Positions 1 to 7,913 of a stretch of 44,230 bases of DNA are shown one piece after another. Made by a program: the position numbers and the translations under genes. Under the pieces are notes generated by a model. It was not told where the DNA came from. It did not search any database and saw only the letters and a program-made list of their open reading frames with translations. Origin of the DNA: Desulfobacteraceae bacterium (lineage in GTDB: Bacteria; Desulfobacterota; Desulfobacteria; Desulfobacterales; Desulfosalsimonadaceae). Each line of letters starts with the position of its first letter. Positions within the stretch are counted from its first letter, which is position 1. The stretch covers positions 1-44,230 of the forward strand of contig QZKW01000040.1 in assembly GCA_003599885.1 (NCBI GenBank). The letters are read 5' to 3'.

Positions 1-303
1 TCCGGTGTAGGGTCCGCCGGCTTTTGCAACCGGGGGCCTGTTGACTGCTGCGATGGTGGCGGTGGTCTGGCTGGAATTGGCGCCGCCTTTTCCGTCATTG
101 ACGGTCAAGGAAACGGTGAATGTTCCGGCTGCGGCATAAGTATGGGTCGGACTGACGCCGGTCCCTGTGCTGTTGTCGCCGAAGTTCCAGGCATAGGTTA
201 ACGTGTCGCCATCCGGATCGGAAGAGCCGGAACCGCTGAAGCTGACCGACTGACCGGCTGTTCCGGTGTAGGGTCCGCCGGATTTGGCCACCGGAGGATT
301 GTT
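1..303 (-). repeat. PKD module DNA repeat, copies 2 and 3
   Basis: Bases about 60-303 encode one PKD module and 1-45 encode the start of the next. The segment at 1-45 closely matches 1012-1056 (both encode VNRPPVA.AGGPYTG), and about 60-290 matches 811-1040 with scattered substitutions, mostly at third positions. The repetition is therefore visible in the DNA as well as in the protein, which points to module duplication within the gene. Confidence 0.8.
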
Positions 304-1431
304 TTGAGGCGGGGCTCCGTCACCCAGTGCGGAGATCCTGACTTCATCAATGTACACATCATCTGAATCGCTGCTCGCATCGCACATGAACCGAATCTTC
401 ATGTTTGAAGGAAATGCGTATTCTGAATCGGATATAATGATCGTCTTGGCATAAAACTGGTTATTGCTAAAATCAGCGCCCCGGGCATACCGCGCGACGG
501 TGCGCCAGTCGGCCCCGTCATAATATTGAACCCAGAAGTCCTCTGAAGTTTCCATGCTCACAGCATAGAAATTGAACTCTATCTTGAGTTTCGTATATCC
601 CGGCGTTGCGAGATCAATGCCTTTGGTTAAATAAAAGGATGATGCCTCTTTTGAGTTGTCCTGAATGTCTGCGGCGGCTTTTCCCTTGTGGGCGTAAGTG
701 CCGCCGGTATACAGGGAGCAGTCGGATCCGCCGTCAGTAAAGTTTCCCCACCCGCCTTCAAAATCATCAAAGGTCAGCACCGTATATTCCTCTTTTGCTG
801 AAATAACGGCCGTGGTCTGGCTGGAATTGGTGCCGCCCTTGCCGTCGTTAACGGTTAAGGTAACGGTAAACGTTCCGGCCGCCGCATAGGTGTGAATGGG
901 GGTTACGCCCGTGCCCGTGCTGCTGTCGCCGAAGTTCCAGGAATAGGTTAAGGAATTGCCGTCCGGATCGGATGACCCGATCCCATTAAAACTGACTGCC
1001 TGCCCGGCTGCGCCGGTGTAAGGTCCGCCGGCGTTGGCAACCGGGGGCCTGTTGACGGTCGTGCCGGATGAGGCAACATTAAAGCTGCGCTTGCCTGTTT
1101 CCGTTTCCCTGCCGTCGCTGACCCGGCATTCAAACCGCCAGGTTCCGGGTTTTGCGCTGGCGGCGATGGCATAATTATAGGTCGCGGTTTTGCCATCGAT
1201 TTTCATTAACGCACGATTAACAACCTTTACACCGGATGCATTGAAAATCGTCAGTTCCGATTTTGTGATCCGGTCATACCGCCATTCGCCGGTGGCCAGG
1301 CAGGTTATCGTGACGTTCTGCCCGATAATGGCGGGATTGGGTGAGTTACTCAGATTCATGCCGCGATCTTCGGCAAAGCCAGTTGCGGCAAACAGCAGGA
1401 TGACGGCTAAAGTAAATAAAATTTTTTTCAT
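1..1431 (-). CDS. Secreted PKD-repeat protein, 5' part (runs off the left edge)
   Basis: The minus-strand frame is open without a stop from an ATG at 1431 to base 1 (477 codons), so the C-terminus lies outside the window. Residues 1-20 form a classical signal peptide (MKKILFTLAVILLFAATGFA). An Ig-like beta region follows (about 21-125). A PKD domain starts near residue 126 (NRPPVANAGGPYTG) with the typical WNFGD and VTLTVNDG strands. Residues about 213-370 form a different beta-sandwich-like domain ending in DDVYIDEVRIS. A second PKD domain starts near 377 and a third near 463. PKD domains are usually extracellular adhesion or spacer modules in surface proteins and secreted hydrolases. No catalytic domain is visible in the part present. 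The middle domain recurs in the partial gene at the right end of the window (44044-44230). Function beyond secretion and binding or architecture is unknown. Confidence 0.85.
   Translation of the reverse strand, partial: MKKILFTLAVILLFAATGFAEDRGMNLSNSPNPAIIGQNVTITCLATGEWRYDRITKSELTIFNASGVKVVNRALMKIDGKTATYNYAIAASAKPGTWRFECRVSDGRETETGKRSFNVASSGTTVNRPPVANAGGPYTGAAGQAVSFNGIGSSDPDGNSLTYSWNFGDSSTGTGVTPIHTYAAAGTFTVTLTVNDGKGGTNSSQTTAVISAKEEYTVLTFDDFEGGWGNFTDGGSDCSLYTGGTYAHKGKAAADIQDNSKEASSFYLTKGIDLATPGYTKLKIEFNFYAVSMETSEDFWVQYYDGADWRTVARYARGADFSNNQFYAKTIIISDSEYAFPSNMKIRFMCDASSDSDDVYIDEVRISALGDGAPPQNNPPVAKSGGPYTGTAGQSVSFSGSGSSDPDGDTLTYAWNFGDNSTGTGVSPTHTYAAAGTFTVSLTVNDGKGGANSSQTTATIAAVNRPPVAKAGGPYTG
811..1056 (-). 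repeat. PKD module DNA repeat, copy 1
   Basis: This is the N-terminal PKD module of the secreted protein. Its DNA is closely similar to the module at about 60-303 and, at its 5' end, to bases 1-45. The copies are separated by the non-PKD beta-sandwich domain encoded at about 312-795. Confidence 0.75.
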
Positions 1432-1809
1432 GCTGGACTCCTTGTCAGGGGCATATTATGGAAACGCATCTATCACATTGTGCCATTGATGCAATATGCA
1501 TGCCGACATATTTTTCAGGAGTCATTATGTTAAAAAAATAATTATAACATATCTGTTTTTAAGCATATTAAAAAAAATAAGGTGAAAATTTGAGGTGCCA
1601 CAAAGTGGATCAATTTGTTTACTTTTGTGCACTAAATTTTAACGATAATCAGGTTTAATGAATATAAGCTTTTGATATTTTATAATTATTTATCAATGCC
1701 GAATTAAATACAGGTGTATCGTTTTTTATACATGGACGGGCGGATGTGCAAATGGGGATCCTCACGCTGTCCTTCCGGGAATCATCGCAGCGCAATTTTA
1801 CCAGGGCTC
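1432..1809. other. Gene-free spacer between the PKD gene and pqiC
   Basis: This spacer of 378 bases lies downstream of pqiC and upstream of the PKD-protein start, both read on the minus strand. Roughly 1520-1700 is very AT-rich, with poly-A/T runs, and probably holds the promoter of the PKD gene; I could not assign -35 and -10 boxes with confidence. No good terminator hairpin and no credible small gene was seen. Confidence 0.5.
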
Positions 1810-2433
1810 TTACTGTTTTGCCAGCCCCATAATCGCCGTTGCAATCTCTCCGCTCAACTCCCCGACAGCCTGACTGTGGGCGGCCACCAGGGTGTCATAA
1901 TCGCTGCCGGACACGGCCTGGCGGATAATGGACCGCCGGATGACCAACGGTTCCGCCCCTTGATCCTGCCCCCGGACAGACCACGTCACATTCAACACAA
2001 CCGCTTCCCCCATCCGCCCTTCAAACTGATGAACGTCCAGCGCCACCCGGTAATCCGGAGTCACCTGCTCTTCCCAGGGAAAGACGTTGATCCTTGGAGA
2101 GGCCAGGCGGATGGAAAGATTTTCCGCCAGCGTGTTGAGGAAATCCTTATTCAGATCACCCGCCCACCGGTGAAATTCGGACAACTGGAGCCGGTTTTCG
2201 CCTGTCCGGGTGACAATTTGCGGCCTGTTCATAAAATCCGGAAGCCAGGCAGGACCCACCGTGATCACCAGTTCCCGTAAAGCCGAAGCCTTTGGAGCGT
2301 CATTCGCTGCTTCCTGAATGGGGGACAGGGTGTAAAACGCCACCGGCGTGGCTGCGCTCCGGCAGCCGGAAACCGCCAATGTGAACACCATGGCAAGGAT
2401 ACCGAAACCTGCTGTTAATCGTGGAACCCTCAT
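1810..2433 (-). CDS. pqiC: PqiC-type ABC-transport auxiliary lipoprotein
   Basis: This 207-residue lipoprotein of the DUF330/PqiC (YmbA) family is the outer-membrane partner of the PqiB MCE tunnel. The N-terminus is a lipoprotein signal with lipobox AVSGC (Cys near residue 24). The body shows family landmarks: an early FYTLSPI strand, then VGPAWLPDFMNRPQIV and later LSEFHRWAGDLNKDF. Its ATG overlaps the pqiB stop as ATGA (2430-2433), so the two are translationally coupled. It is the last gene of the pqiA-pqiA-pqiB-pqiC operon. In E. coli, PqiC sits on the inner leaflet of the outer membrane at the end of the PqiB needle and takes part in lipid trafficking across the periplasm. The identification rests on both sequence pattern and context. 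Confidence 0.9.
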   Translation of the reverse strand: MRVPRLTAGFGILAMVFTLAVSGCRSAATPVAFYTLSPIQEAANDAPKASALRELVITVGPAWLPDFMNRPQIVTRTGENRLQLSEFHRWAGDLNKDFLNTLAENLSIRLASPRINVFPWEEQVTPDYRVALDVHQFEGRMGEAVVLNVTWSVRGQDQGAEPLVIRRSIIRQAVSGSDYDTLVAAHSQAVGELSGEIATAIMGLAKQ

Positions 2434-4061
2434 TGTTTATCCTTTCCTTTTCCATAAATCAGTGAATCGGGGTTTCGTTCAATATAATCCACCAATACCC
2501 GGATGGAACGGGCCGCACCCGCCAGCTCTTCCATGGCGCGCTTGGTTTCCTGATTCAGCGGCGAGTCGCTGTTGACGGTCTTATCCAGAGACGCCAGGGT
2601 TTCTTTTGCCTGATTCAGCACTTCGAGGGCCCGGGGCCTGACATCCGCCTCCATGGCCTGCATCGCCTTCATCAGGACTTTTGTGGCGTCCATGGCCTGA
2701 CGAACCCCTTTAACGGCTTCCCGCGACTCGGCGCCGACCTCTTCAAGGGGAAACTTGTTTATCCTGTCAAGGGTTTTGGTGATGCTGGCGACGATTTCCT
2801 CCATGGGCGTCTGAATACTCGGCAGCTCGGGATATTTACCACTCCATAGAATCTGCTGGGGCGGCGCGTCAGGATAAAAATTCAGATCGACAAACAACTG
2901 CCCGGTCAGGAGATTGCCCGTCCTGAGCTGGGCCCGGAGCCCTTTTGCCACCAGGGCCGTCATGTATTTTTTCCGGGTTTCGTCATCCGGATCGGGAGCG
3001 GCTTTGAAGATGCTCTCGGGTTCGGTCTCGATCAATACCGGGATGCTGAATTCGAGTTTATCCGCGTCTATTTTTAAATTGATATCCAGCACCTGCCCGA
3101 TCCGGATGCCCCGGAATTCAACGGGCGCTCCCACAGAAAGGCCGCGTACCGACCCGTTAAAATTGATAATCCAGTATACTTTTTCCGCATAGACCTTCTT
3201 GAGCGCATCCTGATGATTGGCATACAACGGAAAAATGTCTCCCTCCATCGCCGGCTCCGAAGTTTCGAGATTGACCGGCGTGTCAAAGGCGATACCGCCC
3301 AGCATAATGCTCACAATGGACTCCGTATCGACCTTGAGCCCGTTGGCATCCAGGGAGAAATCCAGTCCGCCGGCGTTCCAGAACCGGGTGTTTTTAAGAA
3401 CAAACTGGTCATAGGGAGAATGAACGAAAATTTTAATATCCACCGTCTTCCCGTCTTCGGACAGGTCATAGCGTTCCACCTCTCCCACCCGGATCTGGCG
3501 GTAATAAATCTGCGAACCGGTGTCAAGCGAACCCAGCCGGTTCGCCCTCAAAATAAAACTCTGGCCCGGCAGATCGTTGGTCACGATGGGCGGCTGCTCC
3601 AACCCCTTGTATGCATCAACGCGTTTACCGGTTGTATCCGGGTCCACCGAAATGTATGCGCCCCCGAAAAGGGTTCCCAGTCCCGATACTTCTCCGGCCG
3701 TGACCCTGGGTTTAACCACCCAGAACCGGGTTTTGTCCGTCAGATAGACACCAAACTCTTTTGTCAGGGTGGCTGATACGATCACCTCGGACAGGCCTTT
3801 GCTGAGGGACATGGACTCCACCAGCCCGACCTCGACTTCCTTGTACTTGATTTTGGTTTTTCCGGCCTCCAGCCCTTCGGCGGATTTAAAAGAGATCGTA
3901 ATGGCCGGCCCTTTTTCCGACATGGTTTTATATACCAGCCAGCCGCCGATCAGGGCGGCCACCAGCGGCACAATCCAAATGATGGAAAAGGATCGTTCCT
4001 CCCGGACAACCGCCTCCGGAAGGGCATCGGATCCGGTTACAGGTTTGTTTTCTTCAGTCAT
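2430..4061 (-). CDS. pqiB: PqiB, MCE-domain intermembrane lipid-transport protein
   Basis: This 543-residue protein, matching the usual PqiB length, has a short cytoplasmic N-terminus and one membrane helix (IIWIVPLVAALIGGWLVY, about 27-44). Three MCE (MlaD) domains follow: one from about 50 (ITISFKSAEGLEAGKTKIKY), one near 165-260 (GSQIYYRQIRVGEVERYDL) and one near 290-400 (GAPVEFRGIRIGQVLDINL). The C-terminal 120 residues are predicted to be a long coiled coil. In E. coli, PqiB hexamers form stacked MCE rings and a coiled-coil needle that spans the periplasm and carries hydrophobic lipids between membranes. The start overlaps the upstream pqiA stop by 8 bases and the stop overlaps the pqiC start (ATGA), so one polycistronic transcript is expected. 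Confidence 0.95.
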   Translation of the reverse strand: MTEENKPVTGSDALPEAVVREERSFSIIWIVPLVAALIGGWLVYKTMSEKGPAITISFKSAEGLEAGKTKIKYKEVEVGLVESMSLSKGLSEVIVSATLTKEFGVYLTDKTRFWVVKPRVTAGEVSGLGTLFGGAYISVDPDTTGKRVDAYKGLEQPPIVTNDLPGQSFILRANRLGSLDTGSQIYYRQIRVGEVERYDLSEDGKTVDIKIFVHSPYDQFVLKNTRFWNAGGLDFSLDANGLKVDTESIVSIMLGGIAFDTPVNLETSEPAMEGDIFPLYANHQDALKKVYAEKVYWIINFNGSVRGLSVGAPVEFRGIRIGQVLDINLKIDADKLEFSIPVLIETEPESIFKAAPDPDDETRKKYMTALVAKGLRAQLRTGNLLTGQLFVDLNFYPDAPPQQILWSGKYPELPSIQTPMEEIVASITKTLDRINKFPLEEVGAESREAVKGVRQAMDATKVLMKAMQAMEADVRPRALEVLNQAKETLASLDKTVNSDSPLNQETKRAMEELAGAARSIRVLVDYIERNPDSLIYGKGKDKQ

Positions 4062-4695
4062 GACGCGCCTCCATTTTATCCCAGATCAGCCGGGGATCAA
4101 AGCTCATTGCCGCAAATATCGTAATCACCACCACCGCTGCAAAATGAATGGCTCCCGGAGCGGCTTCAATGTCCGCGAGCGCCCCGAGCTTCACCAGCGC
4201 CACCATCAGCGTCACCACGTAAATATCGACCATGGACCATCTTCCGATTATTTCGGTGATGCGGTAAAGGCGGGTGCGGTCCCTGGGCCGCCATTTTGAA
4301 CGGACATGCAGGGAAATCAACAGATAAACAAGAATAAACAATTTCAACAGGGGCACAAACACGCTTGCGACAAAAATCACCAGCGCGATGGGCCAGAGAC
4401 CGGTTTTAATAAAATAGATCACGCCGCTGAGAATGGTGTCGGACTGGACCTTGCCCAGAGACGTGACCTTCATGATGGGCAGCACATTGGCCGGGATGTA
4501 AAAAATAAACGCTGCGATCACCAGGGCCCACGTTCTGGCCATGCTGTTCGGTTTCCGCTCAAAAAGCCGTTCTCCGCACCGGGGGCAGACCACGGAAAAA
4601 CGGCGTCCATGCGCTGCGGGTTTCCGGGTCAGCAGGTGGCAGCTCGGGCAACTGAGCAATGCGGCGTTCTTTGCTGTCTGTGCAGGGCCTTTCAT
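4054..4695 (-). CDS. pqiA: PqiA-family inner-membrane protein (second half-size copy)
   Basis: This protein has about 213 residues from the ATG at 4695, which overlaps the stop of the upstream pqiA-like gene (ATGA, 4692-4695). A longer frame starting at 4755 lies inside the upstream gene and is less likely. The N-terminus carries a zinc-ribbon-like pair of motifs, CPSCHLL and CPRCGERLFERK. A four-helix membrane domain follows, starting at MARTWALVIAAFIFYIPANV and including IIGRWSMVDIYVVTLMVALV, typical of PqiA. E. coli PqiA is about 400 residues with two such units in tandem; here each unit is a separate gene. It is expected in the inner membrane working with PqiB and PqiC in lipid export or membrane-stress defence. 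Confidence 0.9.
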   Translation of the reverse strand: MKGPAQTAKNAALLSCPSCHLLTRKPAAHGRRFSVVCPRCGERLFERKPNSMARTWALVIAAFIFYIPANVLPIMKVTSLGKVQSDTILSGVIYFIKTGLWPIALVIFVASVFVPLLKLFILVYLLISLHVRSKWRPRDRTRLYRITEIIGRWSMVDIYVVTLMVALVKLGALADIEAAPGAIHFAAVVVITIFAAMSFDPRLIWDKMEARHD

Positions 4696-5303
4696 CGCCT
4701 TCCGCCTCCCAGCCTTTCCCAGACAATATGCGGGTCCAATGTGGCTGCGGCCCATGCCAGCACAATGATCAGGGCCCCAAACGAGTAAAGCGAAATTCCC
4801 GGAATGATGCTGGCCATTTTGGCCAGTTTCACGATGGAAACCAGAATACCCAGCATAAACACTTCCATCATGCTCCAGGGCTGCAACTTCCGGATGAACC
4901 GGAAAACGGCCGGAGTCCGGGGCGCCAAACGGTTATATTTTAACGGCAGCAATACATAAAACAATCCCGATAGCTGAACAAAGGGCACCACGATGCAGGT
5001 CAAAAACACTAGAACCGAAAGGCCTTTCATGTCCTGGTCGTATAACGCCTTCACACCCTGATACAAGGTGGTGTCCTGCATCAGCCCCTGGCTCTTGAGT
5101 TCCAGCAGCGGAAACGCATTTGAGAGGAAAAAGAGAATCAGTCCGGCCACAACCAGGGAGATGGTCCGGTCCAGGCTGTTTCGCTTATGGGAATACAGCC
5201 CGGCCCCGCAGCGGGGGCACCTCGCCTGACCGCCTTCCGGCACCGGCGGAATCTTTTGCAGCAAATCACAATCATGGCAGGCAATCAAAAACGGCCGTTC
5301 CAT
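4692..5303 (-). CDS. pqiA: PqiA-family inner-membrane protein (first half-size copy)
   Basis: This 203-residue protein is the first gene of the pqi operon. The N-terminal zinc-ribbon-like element is CHDCDLL ... CPRCGAGLYSHK. Membrane helices follow (SLVVAGLILFFLSNAFPLLE; VLVFLTCIVVPFVQLSGLFYVL; the signature KLQPWSMMEVFMLGILVSIVKLA; and a C-terminal helix). The arrangement, with zinc ribbon, DRTI/ARTW helix and W-S-M-(M/V)-(E/D) motif, is the same as in the next gene, so the two are paralogues that together correspond to full-length two-unit PqiA. A heteromeric inner-membrane complex with the second copy is likely, by analogy to the tandem protein. Confidence 0.88.
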   Translation of the reverse strand: MERPFLIACHDCDLLQKIPPVPEGGQARCPRCGAGLYSHKRNSLDRTISLVVAGLILFFLSNAFPLLELKSQGLMQDTTLYQGVKALYDQDMKGLSVLVFLTCIVVPFVQLSGLFYVLLPLKYNRLAPRTPAVFRFIRKLQPWSMMEVFMLGILVSIVKLAKMASIIPGISLYSFGALIIVLAWAAATLDPHIVWERLGGGRR

Positions 5304-5638
5304 TTTTCAAGCCTTTTAAAAATCTTTCATTACATTCATACGGTTTTCTTATCTCAACAAAACCGGAGGATTCGCTGATATTTGCGGATGAAGGGCATTA
5401 CCATTAATGGATTTTTTCCTCAACCCTATAATACTGGTTCACACCATGCCACAACAGGGCAGGCGGCGGCAACAGATTATTAAAACCGACGAAGTTTTTG
5501 AATGGTTCTGTAAAAAAAGATTTCTTGCTTTTCATGTGATGAAAAAAAATATAGTATACACAAACGAAATAAAAAAGAGGTGCTTTCATACCCCTGAGAA
5601 CCGAATCATCCCAATGAATGAGCGTTAAAGGAGGAAGC
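5304..5638. other. Divergent intergenic region between pqi and nrf operons
   Basis: These 335 bases separate the minus-strand pqi operon from the plus-strand nrfHA operon and must hold both promoters. The part nearer nrfH (about 5480-5580) is AT-rich and contains the palindrome described separately. An antisense frame through this region (5404-5838) looks non-coding. I could not place confident -35/-10 pairs for either operon. Confidence 0.5.
5529..5545. promoter_or_regulatory. 17-bp palindrome upstream of nrfH, candidate operator
   Basis: TTTTCAT-GTG-ATGAAAA is a perfect inverted repeat with 7-bp arms, about 95 bases before the nrfH start. It is followed by an AT-rich stretch containing ATAGTATACA that could provide a -10 element. 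Its size fits a dimeric regulator of the Crp/Fnr type, which often controls nrf genes, but it does not match the canonical FNR half-site TTGAT. The assignment as an operator is inference. Confidence 0.4.
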
Positions 5639-6145
5639 ATGCCCCAATCCGCAAAAATGAAAATGCGAAAAGAACTGCAACTGAAAAAAGCCCGCAGGCG
5701 CTCCTGGTGGCTGATGCTGCTGGCATTTTCAGCCGGCGCGGCCAGCATCATCGGCGTGGCTTTTGCCATGACGACCACGGATAAGGCCGGCTTCTGCGGA
5801 AGCTGCCACGCCATGTCCGAGGCGGCACTGACCCACAAAAGTTCGGTTCATGCAAAGCTGGCCTGCAACGAATGCCATGCGCCGCACAATCTGGTGAAAA
5901 AAATTCCGTTTAAAACCAAAGAAGGCGCCCGGGATATCTTCTCAACCGCCACAAGCACCATTCCCGACCTGATCCATCCGGGTGGCGAGACCCTTGAGGT
6001 TGTCCAGGTGAATTGCCGGCGCTGTCACGAAGCCGGCATCCAGACCGTGAACATGGAGGCCAAAGCCCACTGCACCGACTGTCACCGCCATGTCCCCCAT
6101 TCCCCGAAACTTCCCATCGCCAAAAGGAGCGCCGCCGATGCATAA
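5639..6145 (+). CDS. nrfH: NrfH, tetrahaem membrane quinol dehydrogenase subunit of nitrite reductase
   Basis: This protein has 168 residues from the ATG at 5639, chosen because of the strong AAAGGAGG site just upstream; an in-frame ATG at 5618 lacks one. A basic N-terminus precedes a single membrane anchor (about 23-45). Four c-type haem motifs follow: CGSCH (53-57), CNECH (76-80), CRRCH (126-130) and CTDCH (145-149). The first reads CGSCHAM, the CXXCHXM form in which Desulfovibrio NrfH uses the Met as a haem-1 ligand. NrfH belongs to the NapC/NirT family, oxidises membrane menaquinol and passes electrons to NrfA in the periplasm. Its 3' end overlaps nrfA by 8 bases, so the two are coupled. 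Confidence 0.95.
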   Translation: MPQSAKMKMRKELQLKKARRRSWWLMLLAFSAGAASIIGVAFAMTTTDKAGFCGSCHAMSEAALTHKSSVHAKLACNECHAPHNLVKKIPFKTKEGARDIFSTATSTIPDLIHPGGETLEVVQVNCRRCHEAGIQTVNMEAKAHCTDCHRHVPHSPKLPIAKRSAADA

Positions 6146-7742
6146 ACAGACCCATAAACAGCTTATTATTTCATCCGTAATATTCATGCTGGCCCTGACC
6201 GGCATGATTTCCATCCTCTCCGGGTGTTCGGAGCCTGAAACGCCGGCGACCCCGGAATTCAAAACCAGTCTCAAAGAGGACGAAATCCGTAATTCCGCTT
6301 TCAAACCGGATTTTCCCCTGCATTATGAAACCTACCTCCGCAACGATGAATCGAAAATCATGACCGAATACAACGGGTCCGTGGCCTATAATAAGCACGA
6401 CAACGTGAATCCCCTGCCCGAAGGCTATAAACACGCCCAGCCGTACTTAAAAAACCTGTGGCTGGGATATCCCTTCAGCTATGAATACCGGGCTGCCAGG
6501 GGCCATACCTATGCGCTGAAAGACATCATGAACATTGACCGGATCAACCGGTATGATGAAAAAGGCGGGCTGCCGGCAACGTGCATGAATTGCAAGTCTG
6601 CTAAAATGAATCAATTCGTGAAGGAAAAGGGGGACGAATTCTGGGCCCAGGATTTCAATAAGCTGCGGGAGCAGGTGGACCTGGACGAGAACACCATCGG
6701 CTGCGCCAACTGCCATGATCCCAGAGATATGAAGCTTCGACTCTACAGTGTGCCGCTCAAGGATTATCTGGCATCAAAGGGGAAAAAATTTGAAAACCTG
6801 CCCCGCAATGAACAGCGCGCCCTGATGTGCGGTCAGTGCCATGTGGAATATTATTTTCAGGACAAGGGGTTCGGCCCGGCCAAAAAAGTGGTTTTTCCCT
6901 GGGCAAACGGCATGGACCCGGAAGAGATTTACACCTACTATGCGACCCACGGCGACACCACCACCCCCGGGTTTGAAGGCAATTTTGTGGACTGGGTCCA
7001 CCCTGTTTCACAGACGCCGATGCTCAAGGCCCAGCACCCGGAATTTGAAAACTGGTCCAACGGCGTCCATGGGGCAGCGGGTGTCAGTTGTGCGGATTGT
7101 CATATGAGCTATGTGCGTCTTGACGGCAAAAAGAAAATATCTTCCCATCACTGGACATCTCCCCTCAAAGATCCGGACCTCAAGGCCTGCCGCCAGTGCC
7201 ACACGGACAAAGCCCCTGAATTTCTTAAAGAAAGGGTCTTGTTTACCCAGCACAAGGTTTGGGAACAGCTCATGATCGCCCAGGATATTTCGGTCAAGGC
7301 CCATGAGGCCATCCGGATGGCCTCGGAATTTACGGGGGAAAAACCCGCCGATTATGATCAGCTGATGATCGAAGCCCGGCAGTGGTGCCGGAAAGGGCAG
7401 TTTTTCTGGGATTATGTGTCCGCTGAAAACAGCGTGGGATTCCACAACCCCGCCAAGGCCCTGAACACCCTGGCCCAGTCCCAGCAATACAGCCAAAAAG
7501 CCGTGGATACGGCGGTTCGGGCTGCGGCCTACGCCATCGCCAGGGACATCGACGGGGACATCAAAACCATTGTGCCGCCCATTCTCCATCACAGCCGGGA
7601 ACTGCAAATGGGCCCGGAACATATGAAATCCCATCCGTGGTTTAAATACCTTCCGGTCACACCCAAAGCGCCCAAAATATGGGAAGGCAACAAACGGCTC
7701 ATTCCGGCCCCGGCTCAAGCTCCACCACAGACCGCCGGTTAA
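6138..7742 (+). CDS. nrfA: NrfA, pentahaem ammonia-forming cytochrome c nitrite reductase
   Basis: This protein has 534 residues from the ATG at 6138, which follows AAAAGGAG; an upstream in-frame ATG at 6090 lies inside nrfH and is not needed. It reduces nitrite to ammonium with six electrons in the periplasm. All diagnostic sites are present: the active-site haem motif CMNCK (149-153) with Lys as proximal ligand, CANCH (189-193), CGQCH (231-235) followed by VEYYF with the Glu/Tyr of the calcium site, CADCH (318-322) and CRQCH (351-355). The signal sequence ends in a lipobox (ISILSGC, Cys30), so the enzyme may be a lipoprotein as well as being held by NrfH. In a sulfate reducer it supports nitrite respiration or detoxification. 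Confidence 0.97.
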   Translation: MHKQTHKQLIISSVIFMLALTGMISILSGCSEPETPATPEFKTSLKEDEIRNSAFKPDFPLHYETYLRNDESKIMTEYNGSVAYNKHDNVNPLPEGYKHAQPYLKNLWLGYPFSYEYRAARGHTYALKDIMNIDRINRYDEKGGLPATCMNCKSAKMNQFVKEKGDEFWAQDFNKLREQVDLDENTIGCANCHDPRDMKLRLYSVPLKDYLASKGKKFENLPRNEQRALMCGQCHVEYYFQDKGFGPAKKVVFPWANGMDPEEIYTYYATHGDTTTPGFEGNFVDWVHPVSQTPMLKAQHPEFENWSNGVHGAAGVSCADCHMSYVRLDGKKKISSHHWTSPLKDPDLKACRQCHTDKAPEFLKERVLFTQHKVWEQLMIAQDISVKAHEAIRMASEFTGEKPADYDQLMIEARQWCRKGQFFWDYVSAENSVGFHNPAKALNTLAQSQQYSQKAVDTAVRAAAYAIARDIDGDIKTIVPPILHHSRELQMGPEHMKSHPWFKYLPVTPKAPKIWEGNKRLIPAPAQAPPQTAG

Positions 7743-7765
7743 ACAGCATCGAGTTAAAGACCAGG

Positions 7766-7800
7766 CAGGCCCTGACCGGATAACCGGCAGGGCCTGTTTG
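7766..7800 (+). terminator. Intrinsic terminator-like hairpin after nrfA
   Basis: CAGGCCCTG (7766-7774) and CAGGGCCTG (7788-7796) form a perfect 9-bp stem. It is extended inside by CCGG-ATAA-CCGG, with one unpaired A, and followed by TTTGTCAT. The hairpin is 24 bases after the nrfA stop. The U-run is short, so termination may be incomplete. Confidence 0.7.
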
Positions 7801-7913
7801 TCATCTGCTAATTAAGCCAAACCGCGTCAGAGAATTGCAGTTTCAGCCCGGATTTTTTATGAGATATGTTTCATGATTTTTCGAAAATCAGCACTTGCCC
7901 CTTCGAATAAGGT

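Noticed and set aside
5404-5838. 144-codon frame on the minus strand
   Set aside because: It is antisense to the nrfH start and the pqi/nrf promoter region, with no family pattern.
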